From Oscillospiraceae bacterium (GTDB lineage: Bacteria > Bacillota > Clostridia > Oscillospirales > Acutalibacteraceae), in contig JAISGQ010000004.1 of NCBI GenBank assembly GCA_031262985.1, positions 1-47,181 of the forward strand: a stretch of DNA of 47,181 nt. The letters run 5' to 3'. The position numbers and the translations under genes are program-made. This document shows positions 24,780 to 33,842 of the stretch, piece after piece. Positions within the stretch are counted from its first letter, which is position 1. Every line of letters begins with the position of its first letter. The notes below the pieces were generated by a model. The model did no database searches, was not told the DNA's origin, and was given only the letters and a program-made list of their open reading frames with translations.

Positions 24780-25145
24780 TTAATTTTCCGTCACATATTC
24801 CGCGCTGTCGATTTTCTGCGCGTCCGACCACAGCCGCTCGAGGTCGTAGTACGCCTTCGCCTCGGGGTCAAATATGTGTACTATAACGCTGTAGTAGTCC
24901 ATGACTATCCATGAACGGCTGTCATGCCCTTCTATATGTTTGACGTGAATATCCTCCTGCTTTAGCTTAAACTCTATCTCGTCGCAGAACGCCTTTACCT
25001 GCGTGGAACTGTTTCCCGTCGCCACTACGAAATAATCAGCTATCGACGTAACGTCCGAAACCTGAAGGACGGATAAGTCCTGCGCCTTTTTCAGGTCCAT
25101 TATTTTTGCTATCTTAACCGCCAGTTCTCTCGATGTATAATCCAT
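24780..25145 (-). CDS. rsfS: Ribosomal silencing factor RsfS
   Basis: The 121-residue protein has the RsfS/Iojap signature: DVTSIADYFVVATGNSSTQV, then GHDSRSWIVMDYYSVIVHIF. RsfS binds L14 on the 50S subunit and blocks joining with 30S during starvation. Its place downstream of nadD, yqeK and an LCP gene matches the conserved Firmicutes order. It is separated from the LCP gene by about 100 bases of short repeats. Confidence 0.95.
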   Translation of the reverse strand: MDYTSRELAVKIAKIMDLKKAQDLSVLQVSDVTSIADYFVVATGNSSTQVKAFCDEIEFKLKQEDIHVKHIEGHDSRSWIVMDYYSVIVHIFDPEAKAYYDLERLWSDAQKIDSAEYVTEN

Positions 25146-25244
25146 TATATCTTCTCCTCTTTTGTAGTCCTGTAGTACAGCCAGCCTTTATTCTCGCCAG
25201 CCTGTAGTCCTGTCAACCTGTAGTACAGCCAGCCTGTAGTCCCG
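25146..25244 (-). repeat. Short-repeat spacer between the LCP gene and rsfS
   Basis: The spacer is built from 8-base words such as TGTAGTCC, TGTAGTAC and AGCCAGCC. The 18-base unit CCTGTAGTACAGCCAGCC occurs twice (25169-25186 and 25217-25234). In the frame next to the LCP gene the minus strand stays open and reads TGWLYYR twice, but there is no evidence that it is translated. Confidence 0.6.
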
Positions 25245-26801
25245 TTAGCCCACTGCTCCCTCGCCCGTATCGGCAGGAGGATCAGCCGGCTGGGTAGGAG
25301 GCGGGGTCGGCTTCTCGGTAGGTTTTTCGGTGGGTTTCTCAGTCGGCTTCTCAGTCGGCTTTTCTGTGGGTTTCTCAGTCGGCTTTTCCGTAGGCTTATT
25401 AGTTTTATCTGTGTCGTCTGTTGCCGAAGTCTTCTTGGTCGAACTGGTGGTAGTCGAGCTTTCCTTAGTTTTTTTGGTGGTTTCTTCAACCTCCGGCTCT
25501 TTTGAATCGACTACCTTCGGGAACTTGATGTCATCAGCTGTTATCTTATCGCTGTAGGGAAGCATATATTCATTTATAGCCTCCGCCGTCTTCGTCTTAT
25601 TGCACTGGTAGAATGAGGGGTTGGGCTTTACCCAGTGAGATTGTCCCGGCAATTCAAACATATGCAGATTTTCGGTCTTTACCTTCCGCGCCGCCGTTGC
25701 AAACTCCGAGAGCTGTTTAGGAGACATATCGGTGGAGAATGTTCCGTAGCAGGCGGCGAGAACCTTGAGCATATCGTTTACTTCCATTGCCGTGACCTTA
25801 TCCATAAGAGAGGTTATCAGAGAACGCTGTGCCTTAACTCTGCCTAAATCGCCCTCCGCGTAGGTTCGCCTGTGTCTCATGAATCCGAGAGCGAGAGAGC
25901 CGTTGAGGTGATTCTCTCCTATCTTGATTTGCCCGCCCTTCGGGTATTTCATGGTGAAGGCGGTATCCGATGTGATGTCAACGCCGCCCAGCGCGTCCAC
26001 CAGCTTTTTGAATCCCTGAAAATCGAATATCACAAAGTGGTCTATAGGAAGGCTCAAATTATTGTTGATACAGCGGATAAGCGCGTTCACATTGCTTTCC
26101 TTTTTACTGGTCAGCTTTGTTCCGCAAACGGTGTGTTTGCTGCTCTTTATCTCCTTCGAGGGAGGAGCGAGGTCGCAGGTCTTGCACCACTTAACCGTCT
26201 TTGGGTTTCCGTAAACTGAGTTTGCCTTCATGCCGCTCCCCACATGAGTATCTCTCGGAATCTGGAGAACATCCATCTTCTTCGCCTCGTTGTCGAAGCA
26301 CAGAACCCATATGCAGTCGGTGAGCAGGCTTGACTTATCCACGCCCGCAATGAGGAAGTAGGTCACTTTATCCTTGTTTTCGGGGAGAGTTTCCATACGG
26401 CTCTCGATAGCCGCAGAGCCTGTCTCCTCCTCATCTCCCGAGAGCAGATTTTCGGAGTGCCACAACGCCCTCGCGCCTAAATATCCGCCCGTACACAGAA
26501 GGAACAGCACGCCGAAAGCAATGACAATCTTCGCCGCCTTCTGCTGAGGGGTGGAGAACACTTTTGCCTTTTTGCCCTTCTTTTTGGAATTGTTCACAGC
26601 GGGCTTGTTTCTGATTTTCGGAGTTATTGATATAAGTCTGTTTATGTCGTAGGTGCTTTCCTTCCTGCTCCTTGTGTTGCCGCCGCCGTATATGTCTCTT
26701 GTCTGCGACGATACGTGCGTACCTCTCGCAGAGTCGGTTCTTCTAACGGTTTGTTTACGACCGCTGTTTTGGGAGTACGGTTTATTTCTTCTGCTGTCCA
26801 T
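25245..26801 (-). CDS. LytR-CpsA-Psr family wall-polymer ligase
   Basis: The 518-residue protein has a basic cytosolic N-terminus of about 90 residues and a transmembrane helix at 92-111. The LCP domain spans about 145-400, with VLQIPRDTHV near 178-187, an IDHFVIFDFQGF strand and a LGFMRHRRTYAEGDLGR loop with the arginines that bind the polyprenyl pyrophosphate. LCP enzymes attach teichoic acids or other glycopolymers to peptidoglycan. An insertion after the IPRDT region has a CKTC...HTVCG cysteine set. The C-terminus carries seven EKPT repeats (coded at about 25307-25395) then a Pro-rich end, likely a wall-spanning stalk. GGAGGAG precedes the ATG. Confidence 0.9.
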   Translation of the reverse strand: MDSRRNKPYSQNSGRKQTVRRTDSARGTHVSSQTRDIYGGGNTRSRKESTYDINRLISITPKIRNKPAVNNSKKKGKKAKVFSTPQQKAAKIVIAFGVLFLLCTGGYLGARALWHSENLLSGDEEETGSAAIESRMETLPENKDKVTYFLIAGVDKSSLLTDCIWVLCFDNEAKKMDVLQIPRDTHVGSGMKANSVYGNPKTVKWCKTCDLAPPSKEIKSSKHTVCGTKLTSKKESNVNALIRCINNNLSLPIDHFVIFDFQGFKKLVDALGGVDITSDTAFTMKYPKGGQIKIGENHLNGSLALGFMRHRRTYAEGDLGRVKAQRSLITSLMDKVTAMEVNDMLKVLAACYGTFSTDMSPKQLSEFATAARKVKTENLHMFELPGQSHWVKPNPSFYQCNKTKTAEAINEYMLPYSDKITADDIKFPKVVDSKEPEVEETTKKTKESSTTTSSTKKTSATDDTDKTNKPTEKPTEKPTEKPTEKPTEKPTEKPTEKPTPPPTQPADPPADTGEGAVG

Positions 26802-26836
26802 AGCAGTATCTCCTCCTGTTTGTACTTTTTATCGTA

Positions 26837-27415
26837 TCAAAGCCCGAAATACTCGTTGTATGCGCCTACCGTATCGGGATGAATAATCCGCTCTCTGTCA
26901 ACCAGTCTCCTTATACTGTAGGAGAGCGAGTATCTCATAGCCTCATCAATGCCGACATCCGCCAACCTGCGGATATTTACGGTGTCCGCGTCGCCGTAGT
27001 CTCTGTCCTCAGAGATAAAGTCGGCGAGGTATATAATCGACTCTAAGAGCGACATTCCCTGTCGCGCCGTTGTGTGATACCTGATTGCATTTATTATATC
27101 ATCGTTGTCAATCTTCAGCACCTGCCGCGCGTAGACAGCACCCGCGAAGGAGTGCCACACGGCGGGTATCTTCAAATCATATTCTGTGGGATTGCCGTAT
27201 TTCTTTATCAAATCAAGCTGAGTATCGGGCGGCGACTCCTTCATTATGTCGTGGAGCAGTCCGGCTATTTCCGCCGCGGCTATGTCCGCCTTGTATTTGT
27301 CCGCTAGACGAACCGCCTCCTTCGCAACGCAAAACGAGTGATACGCCCGCTCCTTGCTCAGTGCGGAGGTCACAAGCCCTCTGTAGTATTCCCTGTTTTC
27401 TTCCTTCAAACTCAT
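26837..27415 (-). CDS. yqeK: YqeK-type HD hydrolase (symmetrical Ap4A hydrolase)
   Basis: The 192-residue HD-domain protein has the metal ligands His26, His55-Asp56 (LLHDIMKE), His88, His114 and Asp132 (YLADFISEDR). YqeK proteins cleave diadenosine tetraphosphate to ADP. The gene lies next to nadD, as in Bacillus, and is followed by the LCP gene. Confidence 0.93.
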   Translation of the reverse strand: MSLKEENREYYRGLVTSALSKERAYHSFCVAKEAVRLADKYKADIAAAEIAGLLHDIMKESPPDTQLDLIKKYGNPTEYDLKIPAVWHSFAGAVYARQVLKIDNDDIINAIRYHTTARQGMSLLESIIYLADFISEDRDYGDADTVNIRRLADVGIDEAMRYSLSYSIRRLVDRERIIHPDTVGAYNEYFGL

Positions 27416-27446
27416 ATCTCTCCCGCAAACTATTATACCGCCGAAA

Positions 27447-28082
27447 CTATATCACCGAAACGCCTGAGGAGGTATTAACATACAGATTATTTTCGTAGAT
27501 ATACCGCTCCACTCCCGGAGTAACCATACCTCTTATTGAATCTCCTCTGCTTATTGCCGTCCTGAGCATGGTGGAGGAGATTTCCAGCGGCAAAAACCGC
27601 GCAACCACGCTCCTGCACCCGATTTTGTCGAGCTTCTCCGCGTAGGACAGAAGCTGTCCCGCCTTTATGTCGTCGTCTCTCTCACTGGTGCAGAACACGA
27701 CGCTGTTTTTAAGCTCATTGAACTTGTACCAGCTCTGGAGCGTTATAAACATATCAGAGCCGACTATCATGTATATCTCGTAGTCGGGATACATCTTCCT
27801 CAGTGCAACCACTGTGTCGTATGAGTAGCTCTTGCCCTTTCGCTTTATCTCAATATCGGAAATTTCGTAGGGGCTGCCCATATCCTTATTCGCGATTTCG
27901 CACATATGAAAGCGTATCTCCTCCGGCGAGTGCTTCCCCACCTTGTGGGGAGGAGTGCTCGTGGGAATAATAATCATCTTATCGGGATGGAGCATTCTTT
28001 TGAAATTGTCGGCAAGCATAATATGCCCCATATGTATAGGGTCGAATGTGCCGCCCAAAATCGCCAGTTTTTTCATTCTCAT
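27447..28082 (-). CDS. nadD: Nicotinate-nucleotide adenylyltransferase
   Basis: The protein is about 211 residues and converts nicotinate mononucleotide and ATP to deamido-NAD. The nucleotidyltransferase motif GGTFDPIHMGH is at about residues 10-20, VGSDMF lies mid-protein and ISSTMLRTAI near the end. The ATG at 28082 is preferred over the in-frame GTG at 28085 because AGAAAGG then lies 7 bases upstream. The neighbours yqeK and yhbY support the call. Confidence 0.95.
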   Translation of the reverse strand: MRMKKLAILGGTFDPIHMGHIMLADNFKRMLHPDKMIIIPTSTPPHKVGKHSPEEIRFHMCEIANKDMGSPYEISDIEIKRKGKSYSYDTVVALRKMYPDYEIYMIVGSDMFITLQSWYKFNELKNSVVFCTSERDDDIKAGQLLSYAEKLDKIGCRSVVARFLPLEISSTMLRTAISRGDSIRGMVTPGVERYIYENNLYVNTSSGVSVI

Positions 28083-28128
28083 CACCGTGCCTTTCTGTTA
28101 TAGTAGATTTCCTTCCTCCCTGTTTCTT

Positions 28129-28434
28129 CTACTTCCTTCTTACCTTCGGGAGTTCAATAACAGGCTTCTCGTTGTTTCTTCTGAAAAGCACAAATTTTCT
28201 GCCGATTGTCTGCACTACCTCGGAGCGTGTCGCCTGTGCAAGCCGCTCTGCCGCCTCCTTGACCGTTACGGGGGAGGACTCAAGCACCTTGCCCTTTATA
28301 AGCTCCCTCGCCTCGAGTACTCCATCGGCTTGGGCAATGAGTGTGTCGATAATTCCGCTCTTTCCCACCATGAGGACAGTGTCCGCGTCGTGGGCAAGGC
28401 TTTTGAGAAAAGCTCTGTGTTTGCTGATTAACAT
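28129..28434 (-). CDS. yhbY: YhbY-type CRM-domain RNA-binding protein
   Basis: The 101-residue protein is a single CRS1-YhbY domain with MVGKSGII (the GxxG loop), KGKVLESSPVTV and QTIGRKFVLFRR. It associates with pre-50S particles. It precedes nadD as in the conserved yqeI-nadD-yqeK order. Confidence 0.92.
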   Translation of the reverse strand: MLISKHRAFLKSLAHDADTVLMVGKSGIIDTLIAQADGVLEARELIKGKVLESSPVTVKEAAERLAQATRSEVVQTIGRKFVLFRRNNEKPVIELPKVRRK

Positions 28435-28490
28435 TGTTATTAAACCATACCTTTCGATGTCAATTGTTCTTTTTCTGTAAACATTTTACA

Positions 28491-29093
28491 TTACTTTTTT
28501 AAATATTGCGCTATCTTATCAGAAAATAGGCGCAGTGCCTTTCCTCTGTGACTGACTGAATCTTTCTCCGCGTCTGAGAGGAGGGCGAAGCTCTTTCCGC
28601 TCTCCACCATAAATACCGGGTCGTAGCCGAAGCCGCCGTTTCCCTCCCGCATAAAGCCTATATATCCCTCGCATACTCCCTCTGCCGTGACCGTATCGCC
28701 GTTCGGGAACACACAGCATATAGCCGACACAAACCGCGCTGTACGCCGCTCCTTGGGTACTCCCTCGAGGCTTTGGAGGAGTTTATCTATGTTAGCCTCG
28801 TCAGCTCCTGCTCCTTCTTCTCCCGAATACCGCGCGGAGTATACGCCCGGCTCTCCTCCCAGCGCATCAACGCACAGCCCCGAGTCGTCGGCGATGGAGG
28901 GCAGATCGGTATATCTGCAAAATTCCGCCGCCTTTATCTGCGCGTTTTCGGAAAAGGTGCTGCCCGTCTCCTCAGGAGAGAGGTGAGCGCAGCCGGCATC
29001 TGCGGGAGTGATTACCGAAATATCGAGCAAGGAGAGGATTCTTCTCATCTCCGCGATTTTCTTATTGTTGTTTGACGCGATTACAAGTTTCAA
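28491..29093 (-). CDS. rdgB: XTP/dITP diphosphatase (RdgB/HAM1)
   Basis: The 200-residue enzyme removes deaminated purine nucleotides such as ITP and XTP. The N-terminus LVIASNNNKKIAEM, the central DDSGLCVDALGGEPGVYSAR and the C-terminal SHRGKAL are family signatures. It starts 5 bases after the ftsY stop, so the two are cotranscribed. Confidence 0.95.
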   Translation of the reverse strand: MKLVIASNNNKKIAEMRRILSLLDISVITPADAGCAHLSPEETGSTFSENAQIKAAEFCRYTDLPSIADDSGLCVDALGGEPGVYSARYSGEEGAGADEANIDKLLQSLEGVPKERRTARFVSAICCVFPNGDTVTAEGVCEGYIGFMREGNGGFGYDPVFMVESGKSFALLSDAEKDSVSHRGKALRLFSDKIAQYLKK

Positions 29094-29097
29094 TCTG

Positions 29098-30012
29098 TTA
29101 TTCCTCCGAATTAAAGAGAGCCTTGGCGAACTCGTGGGGGTTAAAGGGCTGGAGGTCGTCGAGCTGTTCGCCTACGCCGATATACTTAACGGGGACGGAA
29201 AGCTCCTGCTTTATGGAGATTACAACGCCTCCGCGCGCCGTTCCGTCGAGCTTAGTGAGTACTATCCCCGTAATGCCCGCCGCGTTTTTAAACTCCCGCG
29301 CCTGATTTACCGCGTTCTGCCCTGTCGTTGCATCGAGTACAAGCAATGTCTCCCTCGGAGAGTCGGGAAGCTCGCGTTCTATAATCCTGTTTATCTTGGA
29401 AAGCTCCTCCATGAGGTGTTTTTTGTTGTGCAGTCTGCCTGCGGTGTCGCATATAACCACATCCGCACTCCTCGCCTTTGCCGCCGCGATGGCGTCAAAT
29501 ACTACGGCGGCGGGGTCCGCACCCTCGGAGTGCTTAACTATCTCGCACTCGGCGCGTTTTGCCCAGATTTCCATCTGCTCTATGGCGGCGGCGCGGAAAG
29601 TGTCGGCGGCGGCGATAATCACCTTTTTGCCGTCCTCCTTAAATCTCGCGCAGAGCTTGCCGATTGTAGTTGTTTTGCCCACTCCGTTCACTCCTATTAC
29701 GAGTATAACGGCGGGCTTATTTGAAAAGTCGAGGGATATATCCCCCTCCATCATCTCAGTGACAGTTTCCACAAGGAGTTTTTTTACGTCTGCGGGGTCG
29801 GTAGTTCCCGTTTTCTTGACCTTTCCGCGAAGCTCCTTGCATATAGCCTCCGAGGTGGACGCGCCGCAATCGGCAGCTATCAGCAGTTCCTCCAGCTCCT
29901 CGAACAGATCCTCGTCAATTTTGGTAAAGCTCTTGAAGAAGGAATCGATCTGCCCGAATATCCCCTCCGTAGTTTTTTTAAGCCCCTGCTTTAATTTTTC
30001 AAAAAATCCCAT
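29098..30012 (-). CDS. ftsY: Signal recognition particle receptor FtsY
   Basis: This 304-residue SRP GTPase docks ribosome-SRP complexes at the membrane. The G1 loop GVNGVGKTT is at 107-115, DTFRAAA at 137-143, DTAGRLHNKK from 189 and TKLDGTARGG near 262. The acidic A domain is short, as in Firmicutes. It follows smc in the standard rnc-smc-ftsY order. Confidence 0.97.
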   Translation of the reverse strand: MGFFEKLKQGLKKTTEGIFGQIDSFFKSFTKIDEDLFEELEELLIAADCGASTSEAICKELRGKVKKTGTTDPADVKKLLVETVTEMMEGDISLDFSNKPAVILVIGVNGVGKTTTIGKLCARFKEDGKKVIIAAADTFRAAAIEQMEIWAKRAECEIVKHSEGADPAAVVFDAIAAAKARSADVVICDTAGRLHNKKHLMEELSKINRIIERELPDSPRETLLVLDATTGQNAVNQAREFKNAAGITGIVLTKLDGTARGGVVISIKQELSVPVKYIGVGEQLDDLQPFNPHEFAKALFNSEE

Positions 30013-30105
30013 GTATTAAGCTTCTCCTCACTTTAAATTACAATAACACCTCGACGCGTCCTGCGTACTTGCCACACCTGTGCCGCACCCCGCACCCACG
30101 CCGCT

Positions 30106-33100
30106 CTAACTTATTCCCAGTTTTTCCTCTATCTCCCTCACGTTAAGCCCGAGTACCTTCGACTCCCCATCGTTCTGCATGGCGACGCCGTAGATGGTAT
30201 TCGCCACCTCCATAGTGCCGCGCCTGTGGGTGATTATGATGTACTGAGTGGCATCGCTCATCCTCTCGACATACCTCGCGATATTGACGATATTGTTCTC
30301 GTCCAGCGCGGAATCTATCTCGTCGAGGAAGCAAAACGGAGAAGGATTAACTTTCATTATAGCAAAATATATCGCAACTGCAATAATTGTTTTCTCTCCG
30401 CCGGAAAAAGATTCAATATTTTTCACCGACTTGCCCGGTAACTGCGCGGAGATTTCAATGCCGGAGTTGAGTATGTCGGTCATGTCGGTCAGTTCGAGGT
30501 CTCCCTCGCCGCCGCCGAACAGCTCCTTGAAAATGCTTCTGAAATGCCTGTTTATCTCGTCAAACTTCTCAGCGAAGGCGACGCTCATCTGCCGTGTCAA
30601 ATCTTCAATGAGGGAGATAAGCTCCTCCCTCGCCTTGCCTACGTCCTCAATCTGAGTTTTGTAGAGGGTGTATTTCTCGAAAACCTCTTTGTACTCCTCT
30701 ATAGCCCCGACGTTGACATTGCCTAAGCGGCGTATGGCGTTCTTTATCTCCTGAGTTTCCGCCGCCGCCCGCTTTACGTCCTCGGCAGGCTCGTAGAGAG
30801 CCTCAGCCTCCCATCTGGTGAGGTTGTACTCCTCGAGGAGCTGTGAGATTATCTTGTTGTACTCCGCCTGAGTGTTCGCCTGCTTTTCCTCCAGCCGCGC
30901 TATCTCGCGCGAGAGGGCTTCCTTCTCCTCCGAGCGGCTTCTCGACTCCTTTCGGGCGTTTGTAATCTGAGCTTCAATGCCCTCGCGCTGTGCTGATATA
31001 TCGGAAACCGAATTGCGGAGTTGTTCTCCGTTTGCGCGAAGGGAGACTGCCTCCTCCCGCAAAAGAGCCGCTTGTGCGAGAAGATTTTGGTTTTCGGAAA
31101 GGAGGTGTTCGACCTCCCCGCGCATACTCTCGCTCAGCTCCGCCTGACGACCGAGACGCAGGCGCAAATCCTCAGCCGAGGAGTGCATAGCCTCGATTTC
31201 CTTTTCCGCTGAGAGCTTCTTCATCGAAATATCGGAAAGCCGCTCCGATATTTCCTGCCGCTTGCCCTCCAGCTCGTCGCGTCTGCCCATTTGCTCCGCG
31301 AACTCAGCTTCCGTCTCCTTCGCTCTATCTGAGAGGGAGGATATTTGCTCCTCGCTCTGCGTGATTTTCTCCTTGCACAGAGCAATCTGACGCTCGGTCT
31401 GCAAAGACGTGTTTTTGAGGAACTCAAGCTGCTCCTCGCTCTGTTCAATCTGCCCTGAGATGAGGCGAATATCCGCTCTAAAGCCCGATAAATCCTCGGA
31501 GGTGTTCGATATAGCCGCGCTTACGCTGAGCAGTGCCGCCTCGTCCGCCGACACCTTCTCGCGAAGCTCCCTCTGCCGCTTCCTCGCCTCCTCCGCCTTG
31601 AGGAGAATTTCGGCGGCGTTTTCGTGCAGTCTTTCTATCTCATGCTTGCGGCTGAGTATTCCGCTGTTTTTCGCCATCGAGCCGCCTGTCATAGAACCTC
31701 CCGCGTTGATTACCTGACCGTCGAGAGTTACTACCTTGAACTGATACTTGTATCTTTTCGCTATAGCTATCGCGCTGTTTATGTCCTCCGCCACACATAT
31801 TCTTCCAAGAAGGCTGCCTATTATTCCCGCATACCGCGCATCGAAGGAGACAAGCTCGGAGGCGATTCCCACATAGCCGTCGCAAAGCTCAAGTGACGGC
31901 TCGCGTAGCTCCCTTGCGGTAATTGCCGAAATAGGGAGGAAAGTGGCGCGTCCCGCGTTGTCGCGCTTTAGCTGATTGATGGCGTGCTTTGCGTCCTCCT
32001 GAGTGTCGGTAACTATATTCTGCAAAGCCGCGCCGAGTGCGGTTTCGATTGCCGCCGCGTACTTCTCCTCCGGCGAAATAAGGCGAGAAACAGGACCGTG
32101 TATGCCCTTGAGTACGCCTTTTTCCGCGTAGCCCATGACCTTCTTCACGCTGTAGGCAAAGCCCTCGAGATTCTTCTCTAAATCCTCAATTATGCGGGCT
32201 TTGCGCGACAACTCCTCTGCGTCAAGGGAGAGCTTGTCGGCGGCGTTCTTCGCCTCCTCTAACTTATCCCTCTGCTTTTGCAGACGAAGTTTGTACCCAC
32301 TTTCGGAGTTTCTTAGGGAGGAGAGCTTCTCCTCGGCGAGAGTCGCCGCCTCCTTCGTCTCCTGTAGGCTTTCTTTAAGCTCGCCTATTCGCTTCTCCGT
32401 TGCCGCGGCAGTCTCCTCCCGCCGCTCACTGTCCTCGCTCAGCTGAGTGAGCTGTTCCTGCGCTGAGGAGAGGGAGAACCGCGCCTCCGACAGCCCCAGA
32501 GAGAGGGCGTTCTGCCGCGCGGTAAGCTCCTCAATCTGCGAGTTGAGAGAGCCTGATGTGCCGGAGAGGTGAATAAGCTCGCCGCTCATCTGCTCGTGCT
32601 GTAGGGACAACTCCGCTATGAGCGTTTCACGCTCGGCGGCGGCGGCGTTCTTCTCCTCAATTTCGGATAGGAGGAGAGAATCGCTCTCCGACGCCTTGAC
32701 AAGCTCGCCGCGCAGACGCTCTGCGTCCTGCATTTTGTGACCCGCGTCGCTTTCTACAAGGAGGGCTTCGTTCTCCTTCGCGTTTGCCTCCTCAAGGGAA
32801 AGCGAGGAGTTTCGCATTATTTCGTCTTTTTTCGCAATGAGGGCATTGCTTTCGGCGAACAGCCGCTCGACCTCCGCCTCCAATTTATCTATCAGCCGCT
32901 CTGTGTCCTCCTGCTGTGACTGCGTGAGGAGCAGCTTGTAGCTCTGGTCTGCGAGTACGGCGTTAGAGCTGCTGAGTGTGGCAAGCCATGAGCCTATTTC
33001 CGCCGATTTTAGTTTGTCGCGAAGGGCGTTGTACTTCTTCGCCTTCTCCGCCTCCCGCTCGAGAGGACCGACACGCTCCTCGAGTGAGAGGTACAGCACC

Positions 33101-33675
33101 TCAAGGTGTACGAGGTTCTCCTCCGCCTTCCTGAGGTTTCTCTCCGCCTCGAGCTTCCTGTGGCGGAACTTGGAGATGCCCGCCGCCTCCTCGAATATAG
33201 CCCGCCGCTCGTCGCTCTTAGCCTCGACGATAGCCGACACCTTGCCCTGCCCGATTATGGAGTAGCCGTTTTTGCCCAGCCCCGTATCCATAAACAGCTC
33301 GGTTATATCCTGCAAGCGGACGCTTATTCCGTTAATCTTGTATTCGCTCTTTCCGTTTCTGTAGAAGCGGCGGAGAATCGCCACCTCATCGCTGTCGGAG
33401 TGGAGCGCTCTGTCGCGGTTATCAAAGGACAAAACGACCTCAGCAAAGCCTAAGGCTTTACGCTGTGTCGTTCCTCCGAAAATAACTCCCTCTGTTTGTT
33501 TTATTCTGAGAACGCGGGGCGATTGCTCCCCTAAGACCCATCGAACGGCGTCACTGATGTTGCTCTTGCCGCTGCCGTTAGGTCCTACAATGCAGGTGAT
33601 TCCCTTGGCAAAATCTATTATTATCTTGTCGGGGAAGGACTTGAAGCCCTGAATTTGCAGCGATTTGAGAAACAT
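30106..33675 (-). CDS. smc: Chromosome partition protein SMC
   Basis: The protein is 1189 residues from the ATG at 33675, which is preceded by GAAGGAGGTG; an upstream in-frame GTG at 33702 would add nine residues ahead of that site. Walker A GPNGSGKS is at 31-38. Two long coiled coils surround a hinge at about 500-660 (GIHGPVSRLI, GGSMTGGSM). The C-terminal signature SGGEK and Walker B FCFLDEIDSALD complete the ATPase head. SMC dimers with ScpA and ScpB organise and segregate the chromosome. The gene is flanked by ftsY and by the radical SAM gene of the rnc cluster. Confidence 0.97.
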   Translation of the reverse strand: MFLKSLQIQGFKSFPDKIIIDFAKGITCIVGPNGSGKSNISDAVRWVLGEQSPRVLRIKQTEGVIFGGTTQRKALGFAEVVLSFDNRDRALHSDSDEVAILRRFYRNGKSEYKINGISVRLQDITELFMDTGLGKNGYSIIGQGKVSAIVEAKSDERRAIFEEAAGISKFRHRKLEAERNLRKAEENLVHLEVLYLSLEERVGPLEREAEKAKKYNALRDKLKSAEIGSWLATLSSSNAVLADQSYKLLLTQSQQEDTERLIDKLEAEVERLFAESNALIAKKDEIMRNSSLSLEEANAKENEALLVESDAGHKMQDAERLRGELVKASESDSLLLSEIEEKNAAAAERETLIAELSLQHEQMSGELIHLSGTSGSLNSQIEELTARQNALSLGLSEARFSLSSAQEQLTQLSEDSERREETAAATEKRIGELKESLQETKEAATLAEEKLSSLRNSESGYKLRLQKQRDKLEEAKNAADKLSLDAEELSRKARIIEDLEKNLEGFAYSVKKVMGYAEKGVLKGIHGPVSRLISPEEKYAAAIETALGAALQNIVTDTQEDAKHAINQLKRDNAGRATFLPISAITARELREPSLELCDGYVGIASELVSFDARYAGIIGSLLGRICVAEDINSAIAIAKRYKYQFKVVTLDGQVINAGGSMTGGSMAKNSGILSRKHEIERLHENAAEILLKAEEARKRQRELREKVSADEAALLSVSAAISNTSEDLSGFRADIRLISGQIEQSEEQLEFLKNTSLQTERQIALCKEKITQSEEQISSLSDRAKETEAEFAEQMGRRDELEGKRQEISERLSDISMKKLSAEKEIEAMHSSAEDLRLRLGRQAELSESMRGEVEHLLSENQNLLAQAALLREEAVSLRANGEQLRNSVSDISAQREGIEAQITNARKESRSRSEEKEALSREIARLEEKQANTQAEYNKIISQLLEEYNLTRWEAEALYEPAEDVKRAAAETQEIKNAIRRLGNVNVGAIEEYKEVFEKYTLYKTQIEDVGKAREELISLIEDLTRQMSVAFAEKFDEINRHFRSIFKELFGGGEGDLELTDMTDILNSGIEISAQLPGKSVKNIESFSGGEKTIIAVAIYFAIMKVNPSPFCFLDEIDSALDENNIVNIARYVERMSDATQYIIITHRRGTMEVANTIYGVAMQNDGESKVLGLNVREIEEKLGIS

Positions 33676-33719
33676 TCGGTCACACCTCCTTCTATATACC
33701 AATCACCGACAGACGCCGC

Positions 33720-33785
33720 GGTCTCTTCGCGGTATCTTCGCAGTCTCTTCGCAGTATCTTCGTGGTCTCTTTGCGGTATTTTGCC
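33720..33785. repeat. 11-bp tandem repeat between smc and the radical SAM gene
   Basis: Six consecutive 11-base units are visible: GGTCTCTTCGC, GGTATCTTCGC, AGTCTCTTCGC, AGTATCTTCGT, GGTCTCTTTGC and GGTATTTTGCC. They alternate in two types, giving a 22-base higher-order period. Confidence 0.85.
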
Positions 33786-33842
33786 GCCTGCCGGACTACA
33801 AAGCCCTCGCAGTTTACCCGCGTTTTCTGTCAGTCAGCAGCA

